Positions 52,601 through 61,972 of a stretch of DNA of 64,000 nucleotides are shown here, one piece after another. The notes beneath the pieces are model-generated. The model had not been told where the DNA came from. It searched no databases and saw only the letters and a program-made list of their open reading frames with translations. Positions within the stretch are counted from its first letter, which is position 1. The number at the start of each line of letters is the position of its first letter. Source of the DNA: JAZKID01 sp965247525 (lineage in GTDB: Bacteria; Pseudomonadota; Alphaproteobacteria; Rhizobiales; UBA4765); the NCBI GenBank assembly GCA_965247525.1, contig OZ252015.1, positions 1,364,001-1,428,000 on the forward strand, given 5' to 3'. A program made the position numbers and the translations under genes.

Positions 52601-54225
52601 TATAGCCGTGTCGGCGTTAATGGCGCAGGCACATTGCTCAGCGCAGCGGCCAGCAATTGTTGGGTATACGCCTGCTGCGGCGCGGTGAAAAGAGTTTCTG
52701 CGGCAGCCTCTTCGACAACGCGCCCGTCCTTCATCACCATAATGTAGTCTGACAGGGCGCGCACAACCGCAAGATCATGGCTGATAAACAGATAAGACAA
52801 GCCATGCTTTTGCTGAAGGTCGCGCAACAAATCAACAATCTGCTTTTGCACCTCACGGTCGAGTGCTGAGGTTGGCTCATCAAGGACAATCAACTTCGGG
52901 TTGAGAATAAGCGCGCGGGCAATTGCAAGGCGCTGGCGCTGGCCACCTGAAAATTCGTGCGGATAGCGGTTGCGTGTGGCAGGGTCGAGCGTTACAGCCT
53001 CAAAAATCATGGCGGCGCGTTTGTCGCGCTCTTTTGACGAGATAGACGGCTCATGCACAAGCAGGCCTTCCGTGGCAATCTGGCCTGCCGTCATGCGCGG
53101 GCTAAGCGAGCCAAAAGGGTCTTGCAACACCACCTGCATTTCTCGGCGAAGCGGCTGCAACTCATGCTTTGGCAGCGTGGTGATATCGCGCCCGTTGAAA
53201 ATGATTTGCCCAGTTGAGGGGACAAGACGAAGAATGGTGCGCGCCAGCGTCGATTTTCCAGAACCGGATTCGCCGACAATGCCAATCGTCTGGCCTTTTC
53301 GAAGTTGAAAACTGACAGCGTTGACCGCGTGAATTACAGGACCGTTTCCACCAAACCAGCCGGGCCCGGGAAGCTGAAACCGTACATCGACATTGTGCGC
53401 CTCCAATAAAACGGGGCTACCTTCCGGCACAGGTTTTTTCGTGCCTGCGGGCTCAGCAGCAAGCAGGCGCTTAGTATAAGCATGTTGCGGCGCTGTAAAA
53501 AGCTGCTCGGTCGGCGCCGTTTCAACGACGATGCCTTTTTGCATCACCACAACACGCGAGGCGATCCGGCGAACAATGTTCAGATCATGGGTAATGAAGA
53601 TCAGACCCATGCCGAGGCGGTCCTGCAATTCTTTCAGCAAGTTCAAAATGTCGGCCTGGATGGTGACGTCGAGCGCGGTGGTCGGTTCGTCCGCGATCAA
53701 AAGCTTGGGGTTGTTGGCGATCGCCATTGCAATCATCACGCGCTGACGCTGCCCGCCCGACAATTCATGCGGAAAGGCATCAAGGCGGCTTTCAGGATTT
53801 TTTATTTTTACGAGATGTAAAAGCTCAAGCGCCCGCGCACGCGCTTGGCTCTTGCTCAGGTTTTTATGATAGCGCAGCGGCGCCATCAACTGGTTGCCGA
53901 TACGGTAAAGTGGGTCAAGCGATGTCATCGGCTCTTGAAAGATCATGCCGATATCGACGCCGCGTATTTTATTGAGCTCAGACTGGCGAAAGCCGATCAA
54001 TTCGCGGCCGTCGAGTTTGGCCGACCCTGTCACGATCCCGTTTTCAGCCAGAAGACCCATCACGGCCATCATCATCTGGCTTTTGCCGGAACCGCTCTCG
54101 CCAACAATCGCCAGCGTTTCACCGGCGGCAATGTCCAGCGCGGCATTTTTGACGGCGTGGATGTCGCCTTCATGGGTTTTGAAAGTGACGGACAGATCTT
54201 TGATCGACAGGACGGGTTCGGTCAC
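52600..54225 (-). CDS. Peptide ABC importer ATPase with two fused ATP-binding domains
   Basis: A 541-residue protein combining OppD- and OppF-like halves (YejF type). Half 1: GESGSGKSQ Walker A, LSGGQRQRVMIAMAIA signature, LLIADEPTTALDVT Walker B. Half 2: GESGSGKST, FSGGQRQRLAIARALI, LIVLDEPTSALD. Each half ends with an oligopeptide-transporter C-terminal region (QLFTAPQHAYTKRLLAAEP and LFTAPQQAYTQQLLAA). It energises the permeases encoded just upstream. Confidence 0.94.
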   Translation of the reverse strand: MTEPVLSIKDLSVTFKTHEGDIHAVKNAALDIAAGETLAIVGESGSGKSQMMMAVMGLLAENGIVTGSAKLDGRELIGFRQSELNKIRGVDIGMIFQEPMTSLDPLYRIGNQLMAPLRYHKNLSKSQARARALELLHLVKIKNPESRLDAFPHELSGGQRQRVMIAMAIANNPKLLIADEPTTALDVTIQADILNLLKELQDRLGMGLIFITHDLNIVRRIASRVVVMQKGIVVETAPTEQLFTAPQHAYTKRLLAAEPAGTKKPVPEGSPVLLEAHNVDVRFQLPGPGWFGGNGPVIHAVNAVSFQLRKGQTIGIVGESGSGKSTLARTILRLVPSTGQIIFNGRDITTLPKHELQPLRREMQVVLQDPFGSLSPRMTAGQIATEGLLVHEPSISSKERDKRAAMIFEAVTLDPATRNRYPHEFSGGQRQRLAIARALILNPKLIVLDEPTSALDREVQKQIVDLLRDLQQKHGLSYLFISHDLAVVRALSDYIMVMKDGRVVEEAAAETLFTAPQQAYTQQLLAAALSNVPAPLTPTRL

Positions 54226-54236
54226 GTTTTCAATCC

Positions 54237-55370
54237 TCAGCGATCTTTAGGGTCGAGCGCATCGCGCAGGCCATCGCCAATAAAGTTCAGGGCAAAAAGC
54301 GTTGTGGTCAGGAAGAAAGAGGGGAAAAACAGCAACCAATTGGCGCCCGGAATATTGCGCGCGCCTTGGCTGATGAGAACGCCCCAGCTTGTGAGCGGCT
54401 CCTGAACGCCAAGACCGAGAAAGGACAGGAAGCTTTCCAGAATAATGACGTGTGGCACCAGCAAGGTGACGAACACCACGACCGGCCCAAGCGTATTTGG
54501 AATAATATGCCGCCATAGAATGCCGGCCTGCGACACACCAAGTGCGTTGGCGGCGGTCACATATTCCTGTTGTTTGATTGTCAGAGTTTGCCCGCGCACA
54601 ATTCGCGCCATGTCCAGCCACAGCACAGCACCGACAGCAATAAACATCAGGATAAAGTTACGCCCGAAAAACACGACCAGCATGATGACAAAGAAAATAA
54701 AAGGCAGCGAATAAAGAATATCGACAATCCGCATCATGATTGTGTCCGTGCGCCCGCCGACAAATCCTGCAATCGCGCCATAGGTGACGCCGATGACGAG
54801 CGCGACAAAGCCGGCAAGAATTCCAATCGATAAGGAAATGCGACCCGCGATCAAGGTTCGTGTCAATAGGTCGCGGCCGTTCGGGTCTGTTCCAAACAGA
54901 AAATAGAGCTCCTGCACTTTTGCGCTGAATACGGCAGTTTTTTTATCATCGCTGACGCTGACAAGTTTTGCATCTGTGAAACTTGATGCACGGGAAATAT
55001 AGCGTGCATAGCGCTCATCGATTGCGCTTGTGGATGTCACATTGATGTTCAGCGCGCCATTTTTTCGCTCTGTGCTGACAAGATTCATTTTACCGCGCGA
55101 GAGTGCGTCTTTCAGGTTGGGCTCAATCATTTTTTGTGTTGGGTAAGGCTCGATGCTGGCCGGTACTTTCACGAAATCGGTGTAAACCGCGTCATAATCA
55201 TGTCCGGTGAACAGCGGTCCGAATGTGCAGACAAGCCCCATCACGATCAGGTAAATGCCGCTGACGACGGCCGCTCGATTGGCCTTAAGGCGGCGCCACG
55301 CATCATTCCACAAGGAACGGCCTTTGACGGGCGCCATCACGGCGACAGGGTCGTTTATGCTCGCTGCCAT
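54237..55370 (-). CDS. Peptide ABC importer permease, OppC/YejE-like
   Basis: A 377-residue inner-membrane permease. The N-terminal OppC_N segment (LWNDAWRRLKANRAAVVSGIYLIVMGL) is followed by a periplasmic insertion (about 60-160) and the transport core with the EAA-like loop YVTAANALGVSQAGILWRHIIPNTLGPVVV. ATG at 55370 with GAGAG upstream is preferred to the GTG four codons earlier that overlaps the oppB-like stop. It pairs with the OppB-like permease. Confidence 0.92.
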   Translation of the reverse strand: MAASINDPVAVMAPVKGRSLWNDAWRRLKANRAAVVSGIYLIVMGLVCTFGPLFTGHDYDAVYTDFVKVPASIEPYPTQKMIEPNLKDALSRGKMNLVSTERKNGALNINVTSTSAIDERYARYISRASSFTDAKLVSVSDDKKTAVFSAKVQELYFLFGTDPNGRDLLTRTLIAGRISLSIGILAGFVALVIGVTYGAIAGFVGGRTDTIMMRIVDILYSLPFIFFVIMLVVFFGRNFILMFIAVGAVLWLDMARIVRGQTLTIKQQEYVTAANALGVSQAGILWRHIIPNTLGPVVVFVTLLVPHVIILESFLSFLGLGVQEPLTSWGVLISQGARNIPGANWLLFFPSFFLTTTLFALNFIGDGLRDALDPKDR

Positions 55371-55378
55371 ATATACTC

Positions 55379-56302
55379 TCACGTGTAGCGGACGCGTGGG
55401 TCGAGCACGCAGTAAATCAGATCGACGATCAGGTTGAAAACAATGACCATGCAGGCGACGACAACAACGGTTCCCATGACGACGGTGTAGTCGCGGTTCA
55501 GCGCTGACTCGACGAAGTAGCGGCCAACCCCCGGGATGCCAAAAATGCTTTCCACGACCATTGAGCCTGTCAAAAGTGCTGCCGCAGCCGGGCCAAGATA
55601 AGAGACGATCGGCAAGATCGCACTGCGCAAAGCATGCTTGATGACCACGGTACGCGACGGCAGACCCAGTGCCCGCGCCGTGCGAATATGATGCGAGCGC
55701 AAGGCCTCGATCATGGAGGCGCGCGTCAAACGGGCGATGACCGCAATCTGCGGCAGAGTGAGAACCAGAATGGGCATGATCGTGTTGCGCAAAGCGCCGT
55801 CATTCCAGCCGCCAACAGGCAACAGGCCAAGCCATATGCCAAAGAAAAGCTGCATCAGCGGTGCGACCACGAAGGTCGGAATGGTTGATCCAGCGGCGGC
55901 AACTGCGACTACGGTGTAATCTGCAGCTTTGTTCTGGCGCAATGCGGCAATCGTTCCGAGGCAAACACCGATGATCAAGGCCAGCAGCAGAGCGCTGCCG
56001 CCTATGGTCATCGATACGGGCAGGCCGCGGCGAAACAGATCGTTGACTGTAAAGTCGGGCATCACATAACTCGGCCCAAGATTACCAACAGCCAGCCCTT
56101 TGAGATATTCAAAATATTGCAGGTAAAGCGGCTGGTCGAGTTTGTACAGCTTGTTGAGATTGGCCATGACGGCAGGGTTGAGGCCCTGCTCAAGATTAAA
56201 AGGCCCGCCCGGCGCGAGACGCATCAGGAAGAAGGCGATTGTAATAATCACCAGCAAGGTCGGTATGGCGATCAGCAACCGTTTCAAAGCGTAACGCAGC
56301 AT
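55379..56302 (-). CDS. Peptide ABC importer permease, OppB-like
   Basis: A 307-residue permease. It starts LRYALKRLLIAIPTLLVIITIAFFLMRLAPGGPF, typical of OppB. The EAA loop is IRTARALGLPSRTVVIKHALRSAILPIVSYLGP, and the last segment has VESIFGIPGVGRYFVESALNRDYTVVMG. It is downstream of two binding-protein genes and upstream of the OppC-like permease in one operon. Confidence 0.94.
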   Translation of the reverse strand: MLRYALKRLLIAIPTLLVIITIAFFLMRLAPGGPFNLEQGLNPAVMANLNKLYKLDQPLYLQYFEYLKGLAVGNLGPSYVMPDFTVNDLFRRGLPVSMTIGGSALLLALIIGVCLGTIAALRQNKAADYTVVAVAAAGSTIPTFVVAPLMQLFFGIWLGLLPVGGWNDGALRNTIMPILVLTLPQIAVIARLTRASMIEALRSHHIRTARALGLPSRTVVIKHALRSAILPIVSYLGPAAAALLTGSMVVESIFGIPGVGRYFVESALNRDYTVVMGTVVVVACMVIVFNLIVDLIYCVLDPRVRYT

Positions 56303-56341
56303 TGAAAACCTGTCCTTGGCGTTGGCGGGAGGGGCCGCGCT

Positions 56342-57949
56342 TTATGAGCGCGACGCGTCGATGGACATCCATTTTGTCGGATGCACGTCCATGATGTTCT
56401 GCTCAAACCCCTGCATCTTCTTCGCGACAAGGTTGTGATAGTTGTAATACAGCAGAACAATCACGGGCGTTTCCGCCATAACGACTTTTTCAGCTTCGCT
56501 GAGGTCGGTAAAGCGGGCCGCCGCATCTTTTTCAAAGGCCGCTTTTTTCAGCCAGTCATCAAGTGCCGGGTTGGAGTAATGCGAATAGTTGTTGCCGTCG
56601 CCAGTTTGCGTGATGGCAAGGAATGTTTGCGGATCTTTGAAATCCGCAATCCAGCCCGCGCGCGCGACATCATAATTGCCGTTGTCCTGCAAGTAATTGT
56701 AATGGGTTTTGCCATCACGATTGGTCAGCGATACATCGACATAGATATTCTTCCACATATTCGATACAGCAACGGCGGCGGCTTTGTGGTCCTCGCCAGT
56801 GTTGTAACTGATTTCAAGCGCCAAATGCTTGTTCGGGCCATAGCCCAGTTCTTCCATCAGCTTTTTCGCTTCGTCCTCACGGTCGAGCTGAGACATGTCT
56901 TTGTAATCGGCATAGCTGGCGCTGTAGCCCGTCAGACCGGGAGGTACCAGCGAATAAGCGGCTGTCATGGTGCCATTGTAAATTTTGTCAGCCAGATATT
57001 CACGGTCAACGGCAAGCGCCAAAGCACGGCGCAGTTTGGGGTCGTTATAGGGCGCTTTGTCGGTGCGGATCGGGTAATAATAGGTGCCAAGATAAGGGCC
57101 GGTAAAATAACGGCCATCGAGATTGGCGCGAATATATGGCATCTGTTCGAACGAGAATTGGTCGTAGCTGTCAATCTCGCCATTTTCAAAACGTTTCATC
57201 GCCGCACCGCGATCTTCAATCGGTATATATTTCACGGTGTCGATCTTGACCTTGTCCACATCGTAATATTGCGGATTTTTGACGAGCGTGATGCGGTCCT
57301 TGGGAATGAACTCCTTGAATGTGTAGGCGCCGTTTGTCACCAGATTGCCCGGCTTCACCCAGTCAGCGCCATATTTGTCCATGCTGGCTTTGTGCAAAGG
57401 GTAAGCGGCCTGATGTGTCAGCATAGCTGTGAAATAAGGTGTTGGCGCGCGCAGTGTCACTTCAAGTGACTTGTCATTGACTGCACGCACGACAAGTTCT
57501 TCCGGCTTTACTTTGCCGGCATTCACTTCTTCCGCATTTTTAATCGGATAGAGAATGGCGGCGTAGGCCGCAGCGGTCGCGGGGTCGAGCATGCGGCGAA
57601 AGGCGAATACGAAATCGCCGGCCTTCACGCTATCGCCATTGCTCCATTTTGCATTGTCACGGATTTTGAATGTGTAGACCGTTCCATCTTCCGAGACAGT
57701 CCAGCTCTCGGCTGTGCCTGGAATGACCTCACCCTTGGCGTCCCATTGCGTCAGTCCTTCCCAGGCATCGCGCGTGATATGGGATTCCTGAACGGTCGAT
57801 GTTTTTTGCGGGTCGAGGGTCGCCATGTCGCCCGAATTGCCGCGGTTGTAAACCATCTCAGCTCGCGCCATGAAGGCCGACCCTGCCAGAAGCACGGTGG
57901 CCATGGCCATTGACGACAATGGTTTCAAAAAGCGGCTGAGTTTCGACAT
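56342..57949 (-). CDS. Oligopeptide-binding periplasmic protein, OppA-like (second copy)
   Basis: A 535-residue SBP_bac_5 family protein with a signal peptide (about 1-30, cleavage near ARA-EM). Family marks are YNRGNSGDMATLDPQKTSTVQESHITRDAWEGLTQWDAKGEVIPGTAESW and DPKLRRALALAVDREYL. It is closely similar along its whole length to the protein encoded upstream (58094-59674): both have PGNLVTNGAYTFKEFIPKD-like and GPYLGTYY segments. This suggests a tandem duplication with possible divergence in peptide choice. Confidence 0.94.
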   Translation of the reverse strand: MSKLSRFLKPLSSMAMATVLLAGSAFMARAEMVYNRGNSGDMATLDPQKTSTVQESHITRDAWEGLTQWDAKGEVIPGTAESWTVSEDGTVYTFKIRDNAKWSNGDSVKAGDFVFAFRRMLDPATAAAYAAILYPIKNAEEVNAGKVKPEELVVRAVNDKSLEVTLRAPTPYFTAMLTHQAAYPLHKASMDKYGADWVKPGNLVTNGAYTFKEFIPKDRITLVKNPQYYDVDKVKIDTVKYIPIEDRGAAMKRFENGEIDSYDQFSFEQMPYIRANLDGRYFTGPYLGTYYYPIRTDKAPYNDPKLRRALALAVDREYLADKIYNGTMTAAYSLVPPGLTGYSASYADYKDMSQLDREDEAKKLMEELGYGPNKHLALEISYNTGEDHKAAAVAVSNMWKNIYVDVSLTNRDGKTHYNYLQDNGNYDVARAGWIADFKDPQTFLAITQTGDGNNYSHYSNPALDDWLKKAAFEKDAAARFTDLSEAEKVVMAETPVIVLLYYNYHNLVAKKMQGFEQNIMDVHPTKWMSIDASRS

Positions 57950-58093
57950 CGTGGAAGTCTCCTGTCCGGTGTAAAAGGGGTAGCTTTAAGCGATAGGCTC
58001 TGGCGATTGGCCAAAGCTTATGGAGTCAAAACGGGCGTGACAAGCGGTCTTTCGGCTTGACAAAATTTGGGGCGTCTTCGCAGCCCCGACGGC

Positions 58094-59674
58094 CTAGTTG
58101 GCCACTCCAAGATAGCGGCTCAAATGGGCATCCATATTATTGGTGACCCAGCCTGTGATTTTCTTCGCAACCAGATTTTTTGACAGGTAATGCATCAGGA
58201 CAATCATGGGCTGATCTTCAACCACGATCGCTTCGGCCTGCTGCATCAGCTCGCGTCTTTTGGAGGCGTCGGCCTCCAATGAGGCTTTGCTGACAGCCTC
58301 GTCATAAGCCTTGTTGCTGTAAAGCCCGTAATTATGACCGTCGCCGGTGGTTGTGATCAGAAGAAAAGTCTGCGGGTCGCGGTAATCGCCGATCCAGTTG
58401 GCGCGGGCCAGATCAAAATCGCCATGCTCGCGCAAATGCCCGTAATGGGTTTTTCCATCGGTGTTCAGCAGTGTTGCCTCGACACCGAACTGCTTAAAGC
58501 GGTTGGCGATTTCGACGGCCGTATTACGATGATTTTCTGAGGTATTGAAACGCAGCTCGAGTTTCAAAGGCTTGTCTGGCCCATAGCCCAGCTCGCTCAT
58601 CAATTTTTTGGCTTCGTCTTCGCGTTCAATTGGCGAGAGTTTTGCAAAGCTGACTTCAGCTGGTGTGTAATTGGGCATGCCCGGTGGAACCAGTGAATAG
58701 GCAGGTGTCATCAGCCCGCCCCAGATTTTCTCACTAAGATAATCGCGGTCGATCATCATCGACAAAGCGCGGCGCAATTTTGGATTGTCGAAAGGCGGCT
58801 TGTCGTTTTTGTACCAAAAATAATAAGTGCCAAGATAAGGGCCTGAAACAAACTGGTCGCCGAGTGTCGCTTTGACATGGTCCATCTGCTCGATCAAAAC
58901 GTCATCATAGCTGTCAATTTCATGCGCTTCAAAACGTTTCAGCGCGGCGCCGCGATCTTCAATAGAAATGTAGTTGATGGTGTCAACCGTGACGCTTGCC
59001 GCATCATGAAATTTAGGATTTTTGACCAGAATGACTTTGTCTTTCGGGATAAAGTCTTTCAGCATATAAGCGCCGTTGGATACCATATTGCCGGGCTTGA
59101 CCCAATCAGCGCCCAGTTTTTCGACAACTACCTTCGGCACAGGATAGGTCGCAGGATTGACCAGCGTTTCGAGAAAATAAAGCGTCGGATTGTTCAGCGT
59201 GACTTCAAATGTGTGCGCATCGACCGCGCGCACGCCAAGCGCGTCGGGCTTCATTTTTTCAGTTGTAATCGCTTCGGCGTTTTTAACCACAAACAACATT
59301 GATGAGTAATAAGAGCCTGTCGCAGGTGTGACCACGCGCTGCCAGCCATAAACAAAATCATCGGCAGTAATAGGCGAACCATCGCTCCAGACGGCATCGG
59401 CACGGAGTTTGAAAGTGTATGTTTTTTTGTCATCAGACACCGTCCAGCTTTCTGCGACTCCGGGCTGCAGATTGGCGCTGGCGTCATAGGTCAAAAGCCC
59501 TTCGAACAAATCGTAAGCCAGATTGGCTTCCTGCACCAGCGAGGCTTTGTGCGGGTCGAGCGTCTGCGGCTCGACACTGTCGCCGCGGTTCAAAATTGTT
59601 TCGGCATGCGCCAGTGCTATTGTCAGAAACAAAGCGGTGCATAGGCTTGAAAGCCGCTTAAGTGATAGGATCAT
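58094..59674 (-). CDS. Oligopeptide-binding periplasmic protein, OppA-like (first copy)
   Basis: A 526-residue SBP_bac_5 family protein with a signal peptide (about 1-24, cleavage near AHA-ET). It has LNRGDSVEPQTLDPHKASLVQEANLAYDLFEGLLTYDASANLQPGVAESW and DNPKLRRALSMMIDRDYLSEKIWGG. First binding protein of the importer operon, 144 bp before its paralogue. The start overlaps the stop of the Gfo/Idh/MocA gene by 4 bases, so these may share a transcript. Confidence 0.94.
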   Translation of the reverse strand: MILSLKRLSSLCTALFLTIALAHAETILNRGDSVEPQTLDPHKASLVQEANLAYDLFEGLLTYDASANLQPGVAESWTVSDDKKTYTFKLRADAVWSDGSPITADDFVYGWQRVVTPATGSYYSSMLFVVKNAEAITTEKMKPDALGVRAVDAHTFEVTLNNPTLYFLETLVNPATYPVPKVVVEKLGADWVKPGNMVSNGAYMLKDFIPKDKVILVKNPKFHDAASVTVDTINYISIEDRGAALKRFEAHEIDSYDDVLIEQMDHVKATLGDQFVSGPYLGTYYFWYKNDKPPFDNPKLRRALSMMIDRDYLSEKIWGGLMTPAYSLVPPGMPNYTPAEVSFAKLSPIEREDEAKKLMSELGYGPDKPLKLELRFNTSENHRNTAVEIANRFKQFGVEATLLNTDGKTHYGHLREHGDFDLARANWIGDYRDPQTFLLITTTGDGHNYGLYSNKAYDEAVSKASLEADASKRRELMQQAEAIVVEDQPMIVLMHYLSKNLVAKKITGWVTNNMDAHLSRYLGVAN

Positions 59675-60696
59675 GAATGCGCCTTTTTCATTTCGGGAAC
59701 GGGAGAAGAAATCTGCATGTCTTTGGCCGCGCGCTCAAGAATGCCGAGCACGGCAATCGCTTCCTGATCATCGGTCAAGGGTTTTGAATTTTGCGCGATG
59801 CATTCAAGAAAATGCATGCATTCGCGGCGAAGTGGTTCCGATGGCTCCAGCGCAATATTTTCAGGCGCAGGAATTGCCGGAATAACAGAAGGATCTGTCC
59901 AGTCCAGCTGCGGACGGTAAAGCGTCAGCTTGCTGTCCCAGGGCGCAAGATCATCAAACACAATCATGCCTTTTTCGCCGATGACGGTGAGCTTATGCTC
60001 TTTGTGCGGGTGCATCCATGACAGGCGAATGTCGGCGACAACATTTGCTCCGTAATCAAGGCGGATGTTGACATGGTCGGCAATGCCGGAGCGCAGAAAA
60101 TCATTGCCATACGCCCGCACATTTTGCGGAGCGCGACCAAGAAGCGCCATGACCATTGAAATGTCATGCGGGCCAAGCGCCCAGAGCACATCTTCGTCGC
60201 TCAGAATTTTGCCCATGTTAAAGCGTGTCGAGATGACATGGCGCACGCGCCCCAGCGCACCCTCTTCAACAAGAGACAGCAGTTTTTCAAACGCGCCGTG
60301 ATAGCGCAGCAAATGCCCGACCATCACAATGCGCTTTGTCTGGCGCGCCTCGCGGATAAGTGTTTCAGCACTCGCCACAGAAAGCGTCAACGGCTTTTCA
60401 ACATAAACGTGTTTGCCCGCACGCAGCGCTTGTTGCGCAAGTTGAAAATGTGTCGGCCCAGGCGTTGCAATGACAACACCGTTGATTTCTTTATCAGAAA
60501 GAACCTCATCCAACGTCGCAATGTTGACATTGAACTCTTTTGAAAGGCGCGCCGTATTGTCTTCATGGTGGTCGACAATAGCTTTGAGCGCACCAAGCTG
60601 GCTGTAATTGCGCACCAGATTTTTGCCCCAATACCCACAGCCGATGACAGCAATCTGCGGTGTGTGAGAAGGCGCGTTCAAAGTATTTGAAGGCAT
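59671..60696 (-). CDS. Gfo/Idh/MocA family NAD(P)-dependent oxidoreductase
   Basis: A 341-residue dehydrogenase. The Rossmann motif is QIAVIGCGYWGKNLVRNYSQLG. Then GVVIATPGPTHFQLAQQALRAGKHVYVEKPLTLS contains the EKP signature with the catalytic Lys, and the C-terminal domain has LGPHDISMVMALLG with the His-Asp seen in sugar or inositol dehydrogenases. Nucleotide-sugar dehydrogenases of the WbpB type are close in pattern. ATG at 60696 overlaps the ptsN stop region and is preferred to an upstream ATG at 60741 inside ptsN. Substrate unknown. Confidence 0.9.
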   Translation of the reverse strand: MPSNTLNAPSHTPQIAVIGCGYWGKNLVRNYSQLGALKAIVDHHEDNTARLSKEFNVNIATLDEVLSDKEINGVVIATPGPTHFQLAQQALRAGKHVYVEKPLTLSVASAETLIREARQTKRIVMVGHLLRYHGAFEKLLSLVEEGALGRVRHVISTRFNMGKILSDEDVLWALGPHDISMVMALLGRAPQNVRAYGNDFLRSGIADHVNIRLDYGANVVADIRLSWMHPHKEHKLTVIGEKGMIVFDDLAPWDSKLTLYRPQLDWTDPSVIPAIPAPENIALEPSEPLRRECMHFLECIAQNSKPLTDDQEAIAVLGILERAAKDMQISSPVPEMKKAHS

Positions 60697-60697
60697 A

Positions 60698-61165
60698 TCA
60701 AGCTGCGTTTTTCTGATCCAACGGGCGTGTCGCAACCGCATGCAGCATTTTATCGTCGGTTGCAGCGCGTAAATGCTGCGTCATTTTCATATCACGCAAA
60801 AGGCGCGAGGCCTGAACAAGCGCGTTGAGGTGATCGGAGCCGGCGTCTTCAGGTGCAAACAATGCAAAAAACAGATCGACGGGTTGTCCATCAACCGCGT
60901 CAAAATCGACAGCTGTTCGCAAAGTGACAAGGCAGCCCTTCATTTCCGATACGCCTTCAAGCCGCGCATGCGGAATGGCAATGCCCTGGCCAAGGCCGGT
61001 TGTGCCAAGCCGTTCGCGGTGAAGAAGGGCGTCATAGACTGTGTCGGCGCTGATTTTCAACAAAGGTGCTGCAACATCAGCAATCTGGCGCAAAACATCT
61101 TTTTTAGAGCTGGCCTGAATGCGGCAACGCGCAAAGCCAGGCTCGATCAGCCGGGAAATATCCAT
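60698..61165 (-). CDS. ptsN: Nitrogen regulatory phosphotransfer protein EIIA-Ntr
   Basis: A 155-residue PTS EIIA-like domain. The phosphorylated residue is H66 in GIAIPHARLEGV. ALLHRERLGTTGLGQG before it is typical. It takes phosphate through the PTS-Ntr chain and regulates potassium transport, nitrogen and carbon balance. It follows hpf and rpoN, the conserved proteobacterial order. Confidence 0.95.
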   Translation of the reverse strand: MDISRLIEPGFARCRIQASSKKDVLRQIADVAAPLLKISADTVYDALLHRERLGTTGLGQGIAIPHARLEGVSEMKGCLVTLRTAVDFDAVDGQPVDLFFALFAPEDAGSDHLNALVQASRLLRDMKMTQHLRAATDDKMLHAVATRPLDQKNAA

Positions 61166-61230
61166 ATTCTCCTCACACGCAAAACAAGAGACAAGGGAAT
61201 TTGCGCCCTTTTAGGCGCAAACGTCAAGCA

Positions 61231-61854
61231 CTAGCTGCTTGTGTCCTTGAGCGGCGCGGGGTCAATCCAGCCGACATGCCCGTCTTCGCGGCGAAACACC
61301 ACGTTCACGCGGTCATGTTTGGGGTGCATGAAGACGACGACAGGCGCGCTGGACAGATCAAGCTCCATCACCGCTTCACCAACGCTCATGCGCTTGATGG
61401 ATGTGGTCTGCTCGGCAACGATGACAGGATGGTCGTTGGCAGGTTTTTCTTCTGGCTCCTCGCTGAATGGCGCAAGAATGTAAGAGGGTGAATCCACGCG
61501 TTCCATTGCGCTTTGCAGCTGGCTTTGGTGGCGGTCTTTCAGGCGGCGTTTGTAACGCTGAAGGCGTTTTTCAATGTTTAGCGCTGCAGCATCGGCGCTT
61601 TGATAAGCATCTCCGGCTTCACCGCGCGAATGGAGCGTGATGCCGGATGAGAGATGCAAGATGCACTCGGTGCAAAATCCGCCGCCTTCTTTGTGAACGG
61701 TGACATGGCCCGTAACATGGCCGGGATAATATTTATTCACCGCCTCTTCGACGCGGCCGGTGATGCGTTCGCGAATTGCTTCGCCAATATCCATATTTTG
61801 GCCGGAGACGCGGAACCCACTTAAATGCTCATTTTGCTGTGCTGTGTTTTTCAT
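61231..61854 (-). CDS. hpf: Ribosome hibernation-promoting factor, long form
   Basis: A 207-residue long HPF/RaiA protein. The N-terminal S30AE domain (about 10-110) begins FRVSGQNMDIGEAIRERITGRVEEAVNKYYPG. A linker leads to the C-terminal dimerisation domain (about 145-200), RMSVGEAVMELDLSSAPVVVFMHPKHDRVNVVFRREDGHVGWIDP. It dimerises 70S ribosomes into inactive 100S particles in stationary phase. ATG at 61854 with GAGG 6 bases upstream is preferred to the ATG at 61872. It lies between rpoN and ptsN. Confidence 0.94.
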   Translation of the reverse strand: MKNTAQQNEHLSGFRVSGQNMDIGEAIRERITGRVEEAVNKYYPGHVTGHVTVHKEGGGFCTECILHLSSGITLHSRGEAGDAYQSADAAALNIEKRLQRYKRRLKDRHQSQLQSAMERVDSPSYILAPFSEEPEEKPANDHPVIVAEQTTSIKRMSVGEAVMELDLSSAPVVVFMHPKHDRVNVVFRREDGHVGWIDPAPLKDTSS

Positions 61855-61941
61855 CAAAACCTCTTCTGTCAAAAAGTCATTTGGCTAAACCAGAGTAAGC
61901 CCGTTTTCTATCATTGCAAGTTTAATGAATGGTGCAGCCTG

Positions 61942-61964
61942 CAAAAATAAAAATTTTATTTTTG
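61942..61964. repeat. AT-rich palindrome between rpoN and hpf
   Basis: An almost perfect palindrome: CAAAAATAAAA, one A, then TTTTATTTTTG (11-base arms). It sits 9 bp after the rpoN stop and about 88 bp before the hpf start. It may be a weak terminator-like element for rpoN or a protein-binding site in the hpf promoter region. Confidence 0.5.
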
Positions 61965-61972
61965 AAACATTT

